Assembly (NCBI GenBank): GCA_902536655.1
Contig: CACAYF010000010.1
Location: 1-61,399, forward strand
From: an uncultured Alphaproteobacteria bacterium
GTDB taxonomy: Bacteria > Pseudomonadota > Alphaproteobacteria > Methylaequorales > Methylaequoraceae
Reading direction: 5' to 3'
Length of the DNA stretch: 61,399 nucleotides
Both the position numbers and the translations under genes were made by a program. The notes beneath the pieces were generated by a model. It made no database searches. It was given only the letters and a program-made list of their open reading frames with translations, and was not told the origin of the DNA. Positions 1 through 7,806 of this stretch are shown one piece after another; position 1 is the stretch's first letter, and each line of letters starts with the position of its first letter.

Positions 1-208
1 TTTTTTCTCCTGATGAGGGGTTCCGTCCAATTCTACTTTCACGGGTTTTTGTTGAAAAAGTGCCAAAATCTCTGATTTCAATTCTAGCTCCCTTAGCTAA
101 GTTTGATGTAAAAAATTGTAGAATTTTTTCTAGCGTTCTTTCAACCTCCCTTCTTGGTAAATATTCGAATTTGTTTTCAAGCTCCTTTAAAATATCTGAT
201 TTTTTCAT
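1..208 (-). CDS. ihfB: Integration host factor subunit beta, C-terminus cut by window edge
   Basis: Only the first 69 codons are inside the window. The translation begins MKKSDILKELENKF and continues through RIEIRDFGTFSTKTRESR to GRNPSSGE, the HU/IHF DNA-bending fold with the start of its beta-ribbon arm. IHF-beta pairs with IHF-alpha to bend DNA sharply in replication, recombination and promoter control. The ATG overlaps the sppA stop by four bases (ATGA), so it is the last gene seen of the aroA-cmk-rpsA-sppA-ihfB run. HU is the main alternative, but position directly after rpsA/sppA favours IHF-beta. Confidence 0.9.
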   Translation of the reverse strand, partial: MKKSDILKELENKFEYLPRREVERTLEKILQFFTSNLAKGARIEIRDFGTFSTKTRESRIGRNPSSGEK

Positions 209-1098
209 ATTTCTGGTGTCCAAATAGCTATAAAGCCATTATAAAAGTTTTGATTTAAATAATTAATCTTTTTTTTTAAAAAACTGAGATTAAATAATCT
301 ATCAATATCACTCCGAATCGATAAATCTTTAACCTTTACGTCATTACTCAAACCAGCCTCTTGCCGTAACCACGATAGTGCATCATTCTCGGTTCCAACT
401 GCATCTATAAGCTTCAAATCTTTGGCTTGTTTTCCTGTTACAATTCTTCCATCTGAGACCAACTCTATTGTAGAACTTGATATGTCTCTATGTTTTTTAA
501 CCAAATTCAAAAATTCTGTTTGCATATTTTGTATAATATCTTTTAAGTAAACTAGTTTTTCTTCATCGATCTCTTCAGCTGGGTTAGGAACTGCTTTTAA
601 GTCACCGCTTTTAATAATTACTGGATTTATACCTAGTTTATTAAGAAGTTGGCTGATATTTGCTGTTTGAAGTATTACACCTATTGACCCTGTAATGGTT
701 GCCTCATTCCCAAAAATTCTGTCAGAACTTAGGGATACAAGATAACCTCCTGAAGTAGCCATTTCTCTCATGTAAGCAACTGTTGGTATTTTTTTACTTA
801 AGTTTTTAATTGATTCGTGAATTTCTTTACTTCCCACATATGTACCTCCAGGACTATTAATGACAGTTATAAGTCCTTTGACGTTCTCATCATCATCTAA
901 GTTATTTAGTTGTTCAATTATGTCGTTCCTGTCTTTAATGATTCCTTCAACAGTTATTTTAGCAATAAAATTTTCTTTTTGTTGAAATTGAAGTGAAGCT
1001 GTAACAATTAACAAAATCACGACTGTGATAATTAATAAGCGTTTTATTGTTGATTGTCTTCTTGAATAAAATTGGTCTAGAAAGTCATTTGGTTTCAT
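205..1098 (-). CDS. sppA: Signal peptide peptidase SppA, short form (S49 family)
   Basis: Membrane-anchored serine protease of about 297 residues that degrades leftover signal peptides. A signal anchor (IKRLLIITVVILLIVTA) lies near residues 18-34. The S49 core follows, with the nucleophile serine in MATSGGYLVSL (about S116) and the general-base lysine in SGDLKAVPNP (about K168), so the Ser-Lys dyad is intact. This is the short form, roughly half of E. coli SppA. I chose the ATG inside the rpsA end (14 nt overlap); a GTG at 1134 would add 12 residues with no hydrophobic or catalytic content. It is translationally coupled to ihfB. Confidence 0.9.
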   Translation of the reverse strand: MKPNDFLDQFYSRRQSTIKRLLIITVVILLIVTASLQFQQKENFIAKITVEGIIKDRNDIIEQLNNLDDDENVKGLITVINSPGGTYVGSKEIHESIKNLSKKIPTVAYMREMATSGGYLVSLSSDRIFGNEATITGSIGVILQTANISQLLNKLGINPVIIKSGDLKAVPNPAEEIDEEKLVYLKDIIQNMQTEFLNLVKKHRDISSSTIELVSDGRIVTGKQAKDLKLIDAVGTENDALSWLRQEAGLSNDVKVKDLSIRSDIDRLFNLSFLKKKINYLNQNFYNGFIAIWTPEI

Positions 1099-2767
1099 CT
1101 TTAGACTTCTTTTTATCTTCTTCCAATGCAGCACCTATTATATCACCTATGCTAGCTCCTGAAGAAGATGAACCATATTCTTTAAGAGCTTTTTTTTCTT
1201 CCTGAATTTCTAAGTCTTTAATTGATAATTCATATGTTTCATCTTTAGTAATCTTTTTTAAAACTTTTGCATCAATTTTTTCACCAACTGCAAATCTAGA
1301 TGTATTTTGTTCTGTTTTAACTTTTGCTAAATTAGATTTTTTAACAAATCCCTTAAAATTTTTTTCAAAACTAACGATCACTTTATCCTCATCGATTTTT
1401 TCAACAACACATGTCATTGTTTTATTAACAAATTTATCCTCTTTAACGGAACTTTTCGTAAGCTGCTTAATGCCCAAAGACACTCTTTCTTTTTCCACAT
1501 CAATATCCAAAATTTTAAATTTAACTTTTTCACCTATCTTGAAATTTTCAATTGTTTTTGAACCGTTATCTTCCCAAGATATATCTGAAGCATGAATCAA
1601 TCCGTCAAGCTCTTCTGTCAAGCCAACAAATATTCCAAAATCTGTTATATTTTTTATATCACCTTCAGCAATGTCCCCTACTTTTTTTGTAGAGGCAAAG
1701 ATCTTCCATGGGTTTTCAGTGCATTGTTTTAGTCCCAAACTTATTCTTCTTTTAGAGTTGTCAATTTCTAGAATTGTTACTTCTACTTCTTCGCCAGTCT
1801 TGAGGATTGAATTCGGGTTAATATTTTTATTTACCCAACTCATCTCAGAGGTATGAATAAGACCCTCAACTCCTTTTTCTAGCTCAATAAATGCTCCATA
1901 ATCTGCTATACTTGATATTTTTGACTTTATTTTAGTACCAACCTTGTAAATTTTCTCAACGTTTTTCCAAGGATCCTCTGTTAATTGTTTAAGCCCAAGA
2001 CTAATTCTATTATTTTCTTTGTCGTATTTTATAACAATCACCTCTATATCTTCACCTATCTTAAACATTTCAGAGGGGTGATTTACTCTTTCCCAAGAAA
2101 TGTCTGTGACATGAATTAATCCGTCCATCCCTCCTAAATCAACAAATACACCGTAATCTGTAATATTTTTAACAACGCCTTTTAATTTATCTCCTTCATT
2201 TATATCTGATAAAAGTTTACTTCTATCCGCTTTTCTAGACTCCTCCAGCAAAACTCTCCTAGAGACAACAATATTACCTCTTAGTTTATCCATTTTAAGA
2301 ATTATCATTGGTTGTGGTTTATTAAGTAGTGGAGAAATATCTTTGATTGGCTTTAGATCTACTTGACTTCCAGGAAGAAATGCTACTGCTCCATTAATGT
2401 CGACTGCAAACCCTCCTTTAACTCTACCAGTAATTACTCCCGTCACCTGTTCTTTTTGATTTTGTTGTTTTTCTAGATTCGACCAAGATTCTTCTTTCCT
2501 GGCTCTCTCTCGACTCAGAAGAGCTTCACCTTCTTTATTTTCAAGTTTTTCTAAATATACATCATATTCATCACCTACTTTAACGCCGTGTTCTTCTCCA
2601 GGTGAATGAAACTCTTTTATAGGTATTCTTCCTTCAGCTTTAAGTCCCACATCTACGACTACTGTATCATTAACGATTGAAAGAACTGTGCCTTTAATAA
2701 TTTGGCCTTCTTTATATTTGAATTCTGATAAGCTTTGTTCTAATAATTCACTAAAATTTTCTACCAA
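1085..2767 (-). CDS. rpsA: 30S ribosomal protein S1
   Basis: 560-residue S1 protein, the mRNA-binding subunit that unwinds and docks leaders on the 30S subunit. Six S1 (OB-fold) repeats are visible. The first two, for example GQIIKGTVLSIVNDTVVVDVG and GVITGRVKGGFAVDINGAVAF, are the divergent ribosome-docking repeats. The later four carry canonical blocks such as ITDYGVFVDLGGMDGLIHVTD, ADYGAFIELEKGVEGLIHTS and ITDFGIFVGLTEELDGLIHA. Full family length. A 59 nt gap to cmk upstream may hold its own leader or promoter. It lies between cmk and sppA as in most alphaproteobacteria. Confidence 0.98.
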   Translation of the reverse strand: MVENFSELLEQSLSEFKYKEGQIIKGTVLSIVNDTVVVDVGLKAEGRIPIKEFHSPGEEHGVKVGDEYDVYLEKLENKEGEALLSRERARKEESWSNLEKQQNQKEQVTGVITGRVKGGFAVDINGAVAFLPGSQVDLKPIKDISPLLNKPQPMIILKMDKLRGNIVVSRRVLLEESRKADRSKLLSDINEGDKLKGVVKNITDYGVFVDLGGMDGLIHVTDISWERVNHPSEMFKIGEDIEVIVIKYDKENNRISLGLKQLTEDPWKNVEKIYKVGTKIKSKISSIADYGAFIELEKGVEGLIHTSEMSWVNKNINPNSILKTGEEVEVTILEIDNSKRRISLGLKQCTENPWKIFASTKKVGDIAEGDIKNITDFGIFVGLTEELDGLIHASDISWEDNGSKTIENFKIGEKVKFKILDIDVEKERVSLGIKQLTKSSVKEDKFVNKTMTCVVEKIDEDKVIVSFEKNFKGFVKKSNLAKVKTEQNTSRFAVGEKIDAKVLKKITKDETYELSIKDLEIQEEKKALKEYGSSSSGASIGDIIGAALEEDKKKSKDETK

Positions 2768-2826
2768 TTAATTTCCTCTATAATTTATTGATTACATTTA
2801 CAAAATTTTCAAGTGATATGCAATTG

Positions 2827-3483
2827 TTAAATAAAATCAGTTCTTTTTCTTATATACTGTAACGCTATCTCAAGGACTTGTATTTCATCAATTTCTGATG
2901 TATCAATCTTGAAACTGTCAACTGCTGACTTTAGGGGAGAAATATCTCTTTCAGAATCTTGGATATCTCTTTTTCGCATGTTTTTAATAGTATTCGCATA
3001 CTCTAATGAACCAAGTTTTAATTGTCGATTTCTCCTAGAGGCCCTTATTTCTAAATCTGCATCTATAAAAAACTTTACTTCAGCATTGGGAATAATTACA
3101 GTTCCTATATCTCTTCCATCAATTATGGAACCTTTTCCTTTGGGGGGATTGTTGGCAAAATTTCTTTGATAGTTTACTAGTGTATTTCTAACTTCAGTTG
3201 ATTGAGAAATTTGAGATGCAAGCCTTGAAATTTTTTCTGATCTTAAACATTTCAATTTTTCAGTGTTTGTGAACCATTTATTAAAATTTATCTTAGTGGG
3301 TTGCTTCTTTTTACCATTTTTAATACTTTCAAAGGCATAAATTCTATAGAGAAGACCGGTATCTAAATGATCAAAATTAAGTTTTTTTGATAAATTATTT
3401 GCTAGTGTACCTTTGCCTGAACCCGCTGTTCCGTCAATAGCAATCACTGGTTTAGAGTTTTTGAAAATATTCAATTTTAGCAC
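2827..3483 (-). CDS. cmk: Cytidylate kinase
   Basis: Phosphorylates CMP and dCMP with ATP, feeding CDP/dCDP pools. The P-loop GTAGSGKGT (lysine about 24) sits at the N-terminus. Later come the nucleotide-binding stretch IIDGRDIGTVIIPNAEVKFF and the lid/arginine region EIRASRRNRQ. Length of 218 residues is normal. The predicted start is GTG at 3483, overlapping the end of aroA by 32 nt; no ATG is available before the P-loop and the Shine-Dalgarno is weak, so coupling to aroA translation is likely. Confidence 0.95.
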   Translation of the reverse strand: MLKLNIFKNSKPVIAIDGTAGSGKGTLANNLSKKLNFDHLDTGLLYRIYAFESIKNGKKKQPTKINFNKWFTNTEKLKCLRSEKISRLASQISQSTEVRNTLVNYQRNFANNPPKGKGSIIDGRDIGTVIIPNAEVKFFIDADLEIRASRRNRQLKLGSLEYANTIKNMRKRDIQDSERDISPLKSAVDSFKIDTSEIDEIQVLEIALQYIRKRTDFI

Positions 3484-4771
3484 CTAATTTTTGAAACAGT
3501 TCTTTGAAACTAGGAAATGATGTTTTTATCATTTTCATCTCATCAATAACAATAGATTTATTTGAAAAAAACCCAAAGATAAGCATTGACATTGCTACTC
3601 TATGGTCATTTTCTGTTTCAACTTGATTGCCCCCTTCGTGATTTTCTTTTCCATAAATTTTGATAGAATCATTACCTAACACTAATCTCACCCCATTTTT
3701 AGATAGCGCGTTTGACATTGAAGTGAGTCTATTACTTTCTTTTACTTTAAGTTCTTTTAAACCATAAAATTCAGAAACCCCTAATGCATAAGACGCTGCT
3801 ACAAACAATATTGGATATTCATCAATAAGTCTTGGAACTATTCCCTTATTCACGACTGTCGCTATTAAATTTGAACTTTCGACCTCAATGTCACCAACAA
3901 TTTCGCCATTGAATTTTCTCTTATTTTTAACGGATATATTGGCATTCATTTTCTTCAAAACATCTAAAAGACCAGTTCTGTAATAATTAAGACCAACATC
4001 TTTTAGTTTTACTTTGCTTTTTTTAGAGAGAAGAACTGCGATTATAACAAATGCTGCAGAACTAAAATCTCCAGGAATTCTTAATTCTCTGGGTTTTAGA
4101 AAATTTGGTGACGTTAATTTAATTACATTTTTTTCCTTAATTAAGTTTGCTCCCATAAATTTTAGCATTATCTCAGTATGATCTCTAGACGGAATTTTTT
4201 CCACAATTGTGGTCGTTCCTTTTGTATTCAAAGCCGCAAGTAAGATACAACTCTTTACCTGGGCAGAACCAACATTTAAAGTATGGTTTATAGGAACGTG
4301 ATGATTGTTATGATTGAAAACTTTAATAGGAAGTAAACCATCATTGTGTGTGATGGATATATTCATTTCTTGAAGAGGATCAATAATTCTTTTCATTGGT
4401 CTTGATGATAATGATTTGTCACCTGTTAATGTCGCATTTACTTCGCTAGTGCTTAACAAACCAGTCATCAACCTTACGCCCGTTCCTGAGTTTCCGAAAT
4501 GTAAAATTTTTTGAGGATCAGAGAAAACTCCTCCTTGTCCAAAAATTTCGTAGTAGTCATTTTTTTTAATTATTTTAATTTCTAAATTTCTGAGGACTTT
4601 TAAAGTATTCATGACATCTTCAGATTCTAAAAGCTTAAAAACTCTAGTGTTGCCGAGGCAGGTTGATGATATAATCAGTGATCTTATGGAAATGGATTTA
4701 TCTGAAGGAACAGTTACAGTTCCATTTAATGGTTTACTTTTCGAAGATTTCAGAGTAATTGTTTTTTTCAT
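3452..4771 (-). CDS. aroA: 3-phosphoshikimate 1-carboxyvinyltransferase (EPSP synthase)
   Basis: Sixth shikimate-pathway step, joining phosphoenolpyruvate to shikimate-3-phosphate. Visible motifs are LNGTVTVPSDKSISIR (PEP/S3P binding, residues about 15-30), FGNSGTGVRLMTGL, PGDFSSAAFVI, the catalytic aspartate in RLIDEYPILFVAA and LKVKESNRL. The DEYP and VKESNRL blocks resemble the CP4-like class II enzymes common in alphaproteobacteria. However, the position that is alanine in CP4 (GNAATG) is glycine here (G96), so I would not predict CP4-like glyphosate tolerance from this residue. First gene of the aroA-cmk-rpsA-sppA-ihfB block. Confidence 0.97.
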   Translation of the reverse strand: MKKTITLKSSKSKPLNGTVTVPSDKSISIRSLIISSTCLGNTRVFKLLESEDVMNTLKVLRNLEIKIIKKNDYYEIFGQGGVFSDPQKILHFGNSGTGVRLMTGLLSTSEVNATLTGDKSLSSRPMKRIIDPLQEMNISITHNDGLLPIKVFNHNNHHVPINHTLNVGSAQVKSCILLAALNTKGTTTIVEKIPSRDHTEIMLKFMGANLIKEKNVIKLTSPNFLKPRELRIPGDFSSAAFVIIAVLLSKKSKVKLKDVGLNYYRTGLLDVLKKMNANISVKNKRKFNGEIVGDIEVESSNLIATVVNKGIVPRLIDEYPILFVAASYALGVSEFYGLKELKVKESNRLTSMSNALSKNGVRLVLGNDSIKIYGKENHEGGNQVETENDHRVAMSMLIFGFFSNKSIVIDEMKMIKTSFPSFKELFQKLGAKIEYFQKL

Positions 4772-4819
4772 CTGTAATTATGATATATAATTTATTTACT
4801 TTATTAATGAAAGTGGATT

Positions 4820-5119
4820 ATGGAAAAATTTGACAAAGGCGCTAAGAGAAAATGCGCAAAATGTAACACTCTTTTTTTTGATTTTGAAAAATATCCAATT
4901 GTTTGTCCAAATTGTGGAGCTGATGTAACCTCACTTTTAACAAATGTTTCAAAGCGAGGAAGACCGCCAAAGATTTTAAAACCTGAAGATAATCAGGAGA
5001 CAAAAGACATGGAAATCGCAGACATTGAAGTTGACGATTCTACAAGCGCTGAAGAAGTTGATTCAGAGGAATCAAATGTTGACGAAATTGTGGAAATTGA
5101 GAGAGAAACAGATTCTTAG
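4820..5119 (+). CDS. TIGR02300 / FYDLN-acid family zinc-ribbon protein
   Basis: 99-residue protein with an N-terminal zinc ribbon: CAKC at residues 12-15 and CPNC at 29-32, separated by the family signature LFFDFEKYPIV (FYDLN-like). A basic linker (KRGRPPKILK) follows, then a strongly acidic tail ending EIVEIERETDS. This small family is widespread in alphaproteobacteria next to aroA and tRNA-Ala, as here. Its function is not established; the ribbon plus acidic tail suggests nucleic-acid or protein contacts. It is divergent from aroA, with 48 nt between the two starts. A TATAAT hexamer lies at 4786-4791 in that gap, but no clear -35 accompanies it. Confidence 0.85.
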   Translation: MEKFDKGAKRKCAKCNTLFFDFEKYPIVCPNCGADVTSLLTNVSKRGRPPKILKPEDNQETKDMEIADIEVDDSTSAEEVDSEESNVDEIVEIERETDS

Positions 5120-5170
5120 TTATTCATTTGTAAATTATTACTTTTTAAAGTTATAAATGAAAATATTTTT

Positions 5171-5243
5171 GGGGCTGTAGCTCAGTTGGGAGAGCGTCTG
5201 GATGGCATTCAGAAGGTCGTCGGTTCGATCCCGTCCAGCTCCA
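5171..5243 (+). tRNA. tRNA-Ala (anticodon GGC)
   Basis: A 73-nt cloverleaf can be folded by eye: acceptor GGGGCTG with CAGCTCC, D stem GCTC/GAGC, anticodon stem TCTGG/TCAGA around loop ATGGCAT, variable loop AGGTC, and T arm GTCGG-TTCGATC-CCGTC. The anticodon is GGC, reading GCC/GCU alanine codons. The acceptor has the G3:U70 wobble pair that marks alanine tRNAs. The T stem has one T-T mismatch. The 3' CCA is not encoded (the gene is followed by CAA), so CCA must be added by nucleotidyltransferase. Confidence 0.97.
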
Positions 5244-5260
5244 CAAAAAATTATTTATAT

Positions 5261-5282
5261 TTTAATATCTTAGAATATTAAA
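5261..5282 (+). terminator. Possible AT-only hairpin downstream of tRNA-Ala
   Basis: TTTAATAT and ATATTAAA form a perfect 8-bp inverted repeat around CTTAGA, 17 nt after tRNA-Ala. No long T run follows and the stem is entirely A-T, so termination is only a guess. It also lies near the start of the presumed hsp20 leader. Confidence 0.25.
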
Positions 5283-5324
5283 TTGATTTATATAATAATT
5301 TATTGTAATTATTAACTGAATGCT

Positions 5325-5364
5325 TTTTAAGGTTCGTGTTTGTTGCTCGAATAGAGGATTTATG
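5325..5364 (+). promoter_or_regulatory. ROSE-like RNA thermometer over the hsp20 ribosome binding site
   Basis: The leader just before hsp20 contains TTGCTC (5343-5348), loop GAATA, then GAGGAT (5354-5359), which includes the Shine-Dalgarno. Pairing gives C-G, U-A, C-G, a G.G apposition, U-A and U.U. This matches the core of ROSE thermometers, in which U(U/C)GCU faces AGGA through a G.G pair and melts on heating. ROSE elements are established upstream of small heat-shock genes in alphaproteobacteria. The further 5' hairpins typical of longer ROSE leaders are not obvious here. Confidence 0.6.
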
Positions 5365-5829
5365 AGTAGAATGTCAGTATTTAATAGCCCTTTTTTATTG
5401 GGGTTCGACCAATTTGAAAGAACTATTGACAGAATTTCAAAACTATCAAGCGATTCATATCCGCCATACAATATTGAACAAACATCTCCAAACAGTATAA
5501 GAATTACAATAGCCGTTGCTGGTTTTAATAAAAAAGACTTAGACATAAGTCTAGAAGGTAATCAACTTCAAATTAGGGGAAGTAGAGAAGATAATGATTC
5601 TGATAAAATATATATACATAGAGGAATTGCAACTAGACAGTTTCAAAGAAATTTTATTTTGGCTGATGGCATAGAAGTTGAAGAAGCTTCAATGGACAAT
5701 GGATTGTTATTCATTGATTTGTCTCAACCAATTAGTAATGAAGAATCAAAAAAGATTGAAATTAAAGATAAAAATAATAAAGTTAAAGATAAGTTAATCA
5801 GTTTTGGAGGTGAAAATAAAAATGTCTAA
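5362..5829 (+). CDS. Small heat-shock protein, Hsp20/IbpA family
   Basis: 155-residue ATP-independent holdase chaperone. The alpha-crystallin domain spans roughly residues 33-130: PPYNIEQTSPNSIRITIAVA begins it, KKDLDISLEGNQLQIRGSRE forms the central strands, and ASMDNGLLFIDL is the A-x3-NG-x-L signature. The C-terminal I-x-I oligomerisation motif appears as KKIEIK. I chose the ATG at 5362 because AGAGGA lies just upstream; a longer frame from 5320 has an unconserved N-terminus and would run through the regulatory hairpin. It overlaps the DUF1150 gene by 8 nt, a common alphaproteobacterial pairing. Confidence 0.93.
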   Translation: MSRMSVFNSPFLLGFDQFERTIDRISKLSSDSYPPYNIEQTSPNSIRITIAVAGFNKKDLDISLEGNQLQIRGSREDNDSDKIYIHRGIATRQFQRNFILADGIEVEEASMDNGLLFIDLSQPISNEESKKIEIKDKNNKVKDKLISFGGENKNV

Positions 5830-6040
5830 ATGTAACAACCCAACCAGCTTCGACTTTCTTGAATATGGCAACGCTTCTCTTGCATTTGTAAAAAAAGAGA
5901 TTCACAAAGAGGAAAATTTTACAACTGACGTTTTTTCAGTTTACTGTGCTGATGGAACACTTCTGGCAGCTTTCGATAGCAAAGAATCAGCTATAGCCGC
6001 AATTCTTCAGTCAGGTCTCGAACACATCAATCTTCATTAG
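5822..6040 (+). CDS. DUF1150 family small protein
   Basis: 72-residue protein of unknown function. The start ATG is preceded by GGAGG (5806-5810), which sits inside the end of hsp20; a TTG at 5804 would add six residues but has no such site. Conserved-looking blocks are YGNASLAFVKKE and VYCADGTLLAAFDSKESAIAA, which match the DUF1150 profile as I know it. The family is almost always found directly after hsp20 in alphaproteobacteria, suggesting a heat-shock-linked role, but no activity is known. Its end overlaps the opposing ptsN by 14 nt. Confidence 0.8.
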   Translation: MSKCNNPTSFDFLEYGNASLAFVKKEIHKEENFTTDVFSVYCADGTLLAAFDSKESAIAAILQSGLEHINLH

Positions 6041-6482
6041 GTTTTCCAAAAAACTTATAAATCTCTTTTGAGTTTTTTAATTTTCTTAGTTTTTGGACAA
6101 AGCTTTTGTTTTTTACAAAACTAGAGATTGACGACAAAACAAGTAAATGTTCAGCTTGGCAATTTTTTGGCGCAAGTATAACAAAAACTAAGTCTACATA
6201 TTTTTTGTCTTGTGCAGAAAAATCAATAGCAGATTTTAATTTTAAAAATAATACCTTTGTTTTATTAATAAGACTTATTTTTGAATGAGGAATTGCGATT
6301 CCGTTACCCACGCCAGTGGAACCTAGTCTCTCTCTTTCATTTAATTTTTCAATAATCTTTGAACTCTCTTCGAGATCATCTTTTGCGAAGACGTTGGATA
6401 CAAGTTTGAAAAGATTTTTTTTACTATCAACATCAACATCAACAAAGATCGAGTCAAGAGCAATAAATTCCACTAATTTCAT
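6027..6482 (-). CDS. ptsN: PTS IIA-like nitrogen regulatory protein PtsN (EIIA-Ntr)
   Basis: 151-residue PTS EIIA domain of the mannitol/fructose type. The phosphorylated histidine lies in NGIAIPHSK (H66), preceded by the conserved NERERLGSTGVG. It receives phosphate from PtsO/Npr and regulates processes such as potassium transport and stress responses. It overlaps hpf by 4 nt (ATGA) at the end of the lpt operon. In many proteobacteria rpoN (sigma-54) belongs to this operon but is missing here, so its classical nitrogen link may be lost. Confidence 0.95.
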   Translation of the reverse strand: MKLVEFIALDSIFVDVDVDSKKNLFKLVSNVFAKDDLEESSKIIEKLNERERLGSTGVGNGIAIPHSKISLINKTKVLFLKLKSAIDFSAQDKKYVDLVFVILAPKNCQAEHLLVLSSISSFVKNKSFVQKLRKLKNSKEIYKFFGKPNED

Positions 6483-7057
6483 TTTTTAGGATCCACCCAT
6501 CCTATATTTCCATCTGATCTTCTATAAAGTATATTAAGTCTTTTGGATTGTACATTTTTAAAAAAAATAGCATTTTGATCTTTTAAGTTCATAAGCATTA
6601 TTGCTTCACTAACAGAGACTGTTTTTATAATATCCTCTGATTCAGCAACTATAACTGGAACATTAAGACTATCTTTCATATTTTTTAGTTCAGGATTTTC
6701 GATAATATATTGATTAGCTTTGAGATATTTTAGTGGTTTTCTATTCTTCAACCTATGATCAGTAAGTTTTCTGTGATATCTCCTTAGTCTTTTTTTAATT
6801 TTTTCGTTTGCAACATTGAATGCACCGTAAGCGTCATTGCTTTCAGCATTACCTTGAATAAATATTGCACTATCAATGTGAATATTAATTTCACATCTAA
6901 AGTTAAATGTGTCCTTAGAAAACAGAATGTTTCCACTTATAAAATTATCAAAATATTTTTTAAGTGTCTGTACTAAAGAGTCTGTGACATAATGGGTTAA
7001 AGACTTACCAACTTTTGTTTGCTTTCCCGAAACAGATATTTTATTTGAGTCAATCAA
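6479..7057 (-). CDS. hpf: Ribosome hibernation promoting factor, long form
   Basis: 192 residues, the length of long HPF. The N-terminal S30AE domain (about residues 3-110) includes the basic helix KIKKRLRRYHRKLTDH that contacts 16S rRNA. The C-terminal dimerisation domain includes ETVSVSEA-like TVSVSEAIMLMNLKDQNAI and ends FKNVQSKRLNILYRRSDGNI. Long HPF drives 100S ribosome dimers in slow growth. Start and stop overlap lptB and ptsN respectively by 4 nt, so all three are probably translated as a coupled unit. Confidence 0.93.
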   Translation of the reverse strand: MIDSNKISVSGKQTKVGKSLTHYVTDSLVQTLKKYFDNFISGNILFSKDTFNFRCEINIHIDSAIFIQGNAESNDAYGAFNVANEKIKKRLRRYHRKLTDHRLKNRKPLKYLKANQYIIENPELKNMKDSLNVPVIVAESEDIIKTVSVSEAIMLMNLKDQNAIFFKNVQSKRLNILYRRSDGNIGWVDPKK

Positions 7058-7806
7058 AAATCATTGCCCAGATAGAATGTTCTTACATTTTTATTTTTAA
7101 TTATTTCATCAGGCCTACCTTTAAAAAGGACTTTACCCTCAAAAATAATGTAAGCCCTATCTACAATTTCAAGAGTGCTTTTTACATTGTGGTCAGTCAT
7201 CAAAACACCAATGTTTCTGTTTTTCAGATTCTGAATTAATTTTTTTACATCTTGTATTGCTATTGGATCAATCCCAGCAAGCGGTTCGTCCAATAGAATA
7301 AAGTTAGGGTTTGAAGCTAATGATCTAGCAATTTCTAATCTTCTTCTTTCACCTCCAGATAAAGACAAAGATGGTGCATATCTGAGATGTTCAATTCCAA
7401 ATTCTGCCAACAAGTCTTCAAGTCTTTTTTGTTTTGCTTCTATTGATTTCTCAGTTTTCTCTAATATTGAAAGAATATTTTCTTCTACATTCATTCCCCT
7501 AAATATTGATGATTCTTGAGGGAGATAACCTAATCCTAATTTCGAACGTCTATACATTGGGAATTCTGAAATTTCTTTTTTATCAAGATTTATGGATCCA
7601 CTATCAGCTTTAATGAGTCCCATAGTAATATAAAATAATGATGTTTTTCCAGCTCCATTTGGACCAAGTAAAGCTACAGACTCGCCTCTATTGAGATCAA
7701 GTGAAACATTATCCAAAATTCTTTTTTTATCATAAGATTTTGTAATATTTTTTACTTCCAGCCCTTTGTTATTTACTGCAATGAATGGAATGTCAATTTG
7801 ACTCAT
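7054..7806 (-). CDS. lptB: LPS export ABC transporter ATP-binding protein LptB
   Basis: ATPase that powers LPS extraction from the inner membrane through LptFG and hands it to LptC/LptA. Walker A GPNGAGKTS, Q-loop region LGYLPQESSIF, signature LSGGERRRLEIARSLA, Walker B FILLDEPLAGIDP and the H-loop TDHNV are all intact. The start at 7806 is supported by a strong AAAGGAGGGG about 9 nt upstream; a TTG at 7830 gives an unconserved extension. It overlaps lptA by 14 nt upstream and hpf by 4 nt downstream. Confidence 0.97.
   Translation of the reverse strand: MSQIDIPFIAVNNKGLEVKNITKSYDKKRILDNVSLDLNRGESVALLGPNGAGKTSLFYITMGLIKADSGSINLDKKEISEFPMYRRSKLGLGYLPQESSIFRGMNVEENILSILEKTEKSIEAKQKRLEDLLAEFGIEHLRYAPSLSLSGGERRRLEIARSLASNPNFILLDEPLAGIDPIAIQDVKKLIQNLKNRNIGVLMTDHNVKSTLEIVDRAYIIFEGKVLFKGRPDEIIKNKNVRTFYLGNDF

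Noticed and set aside
3452-4771. AroA as a glyphosate-tolerant class II enzyme
   Set aside because: Although some blocks look CP4-like, the residue linked with tolerance is glycine here (GNSGTG), so there is no basis for the claim.
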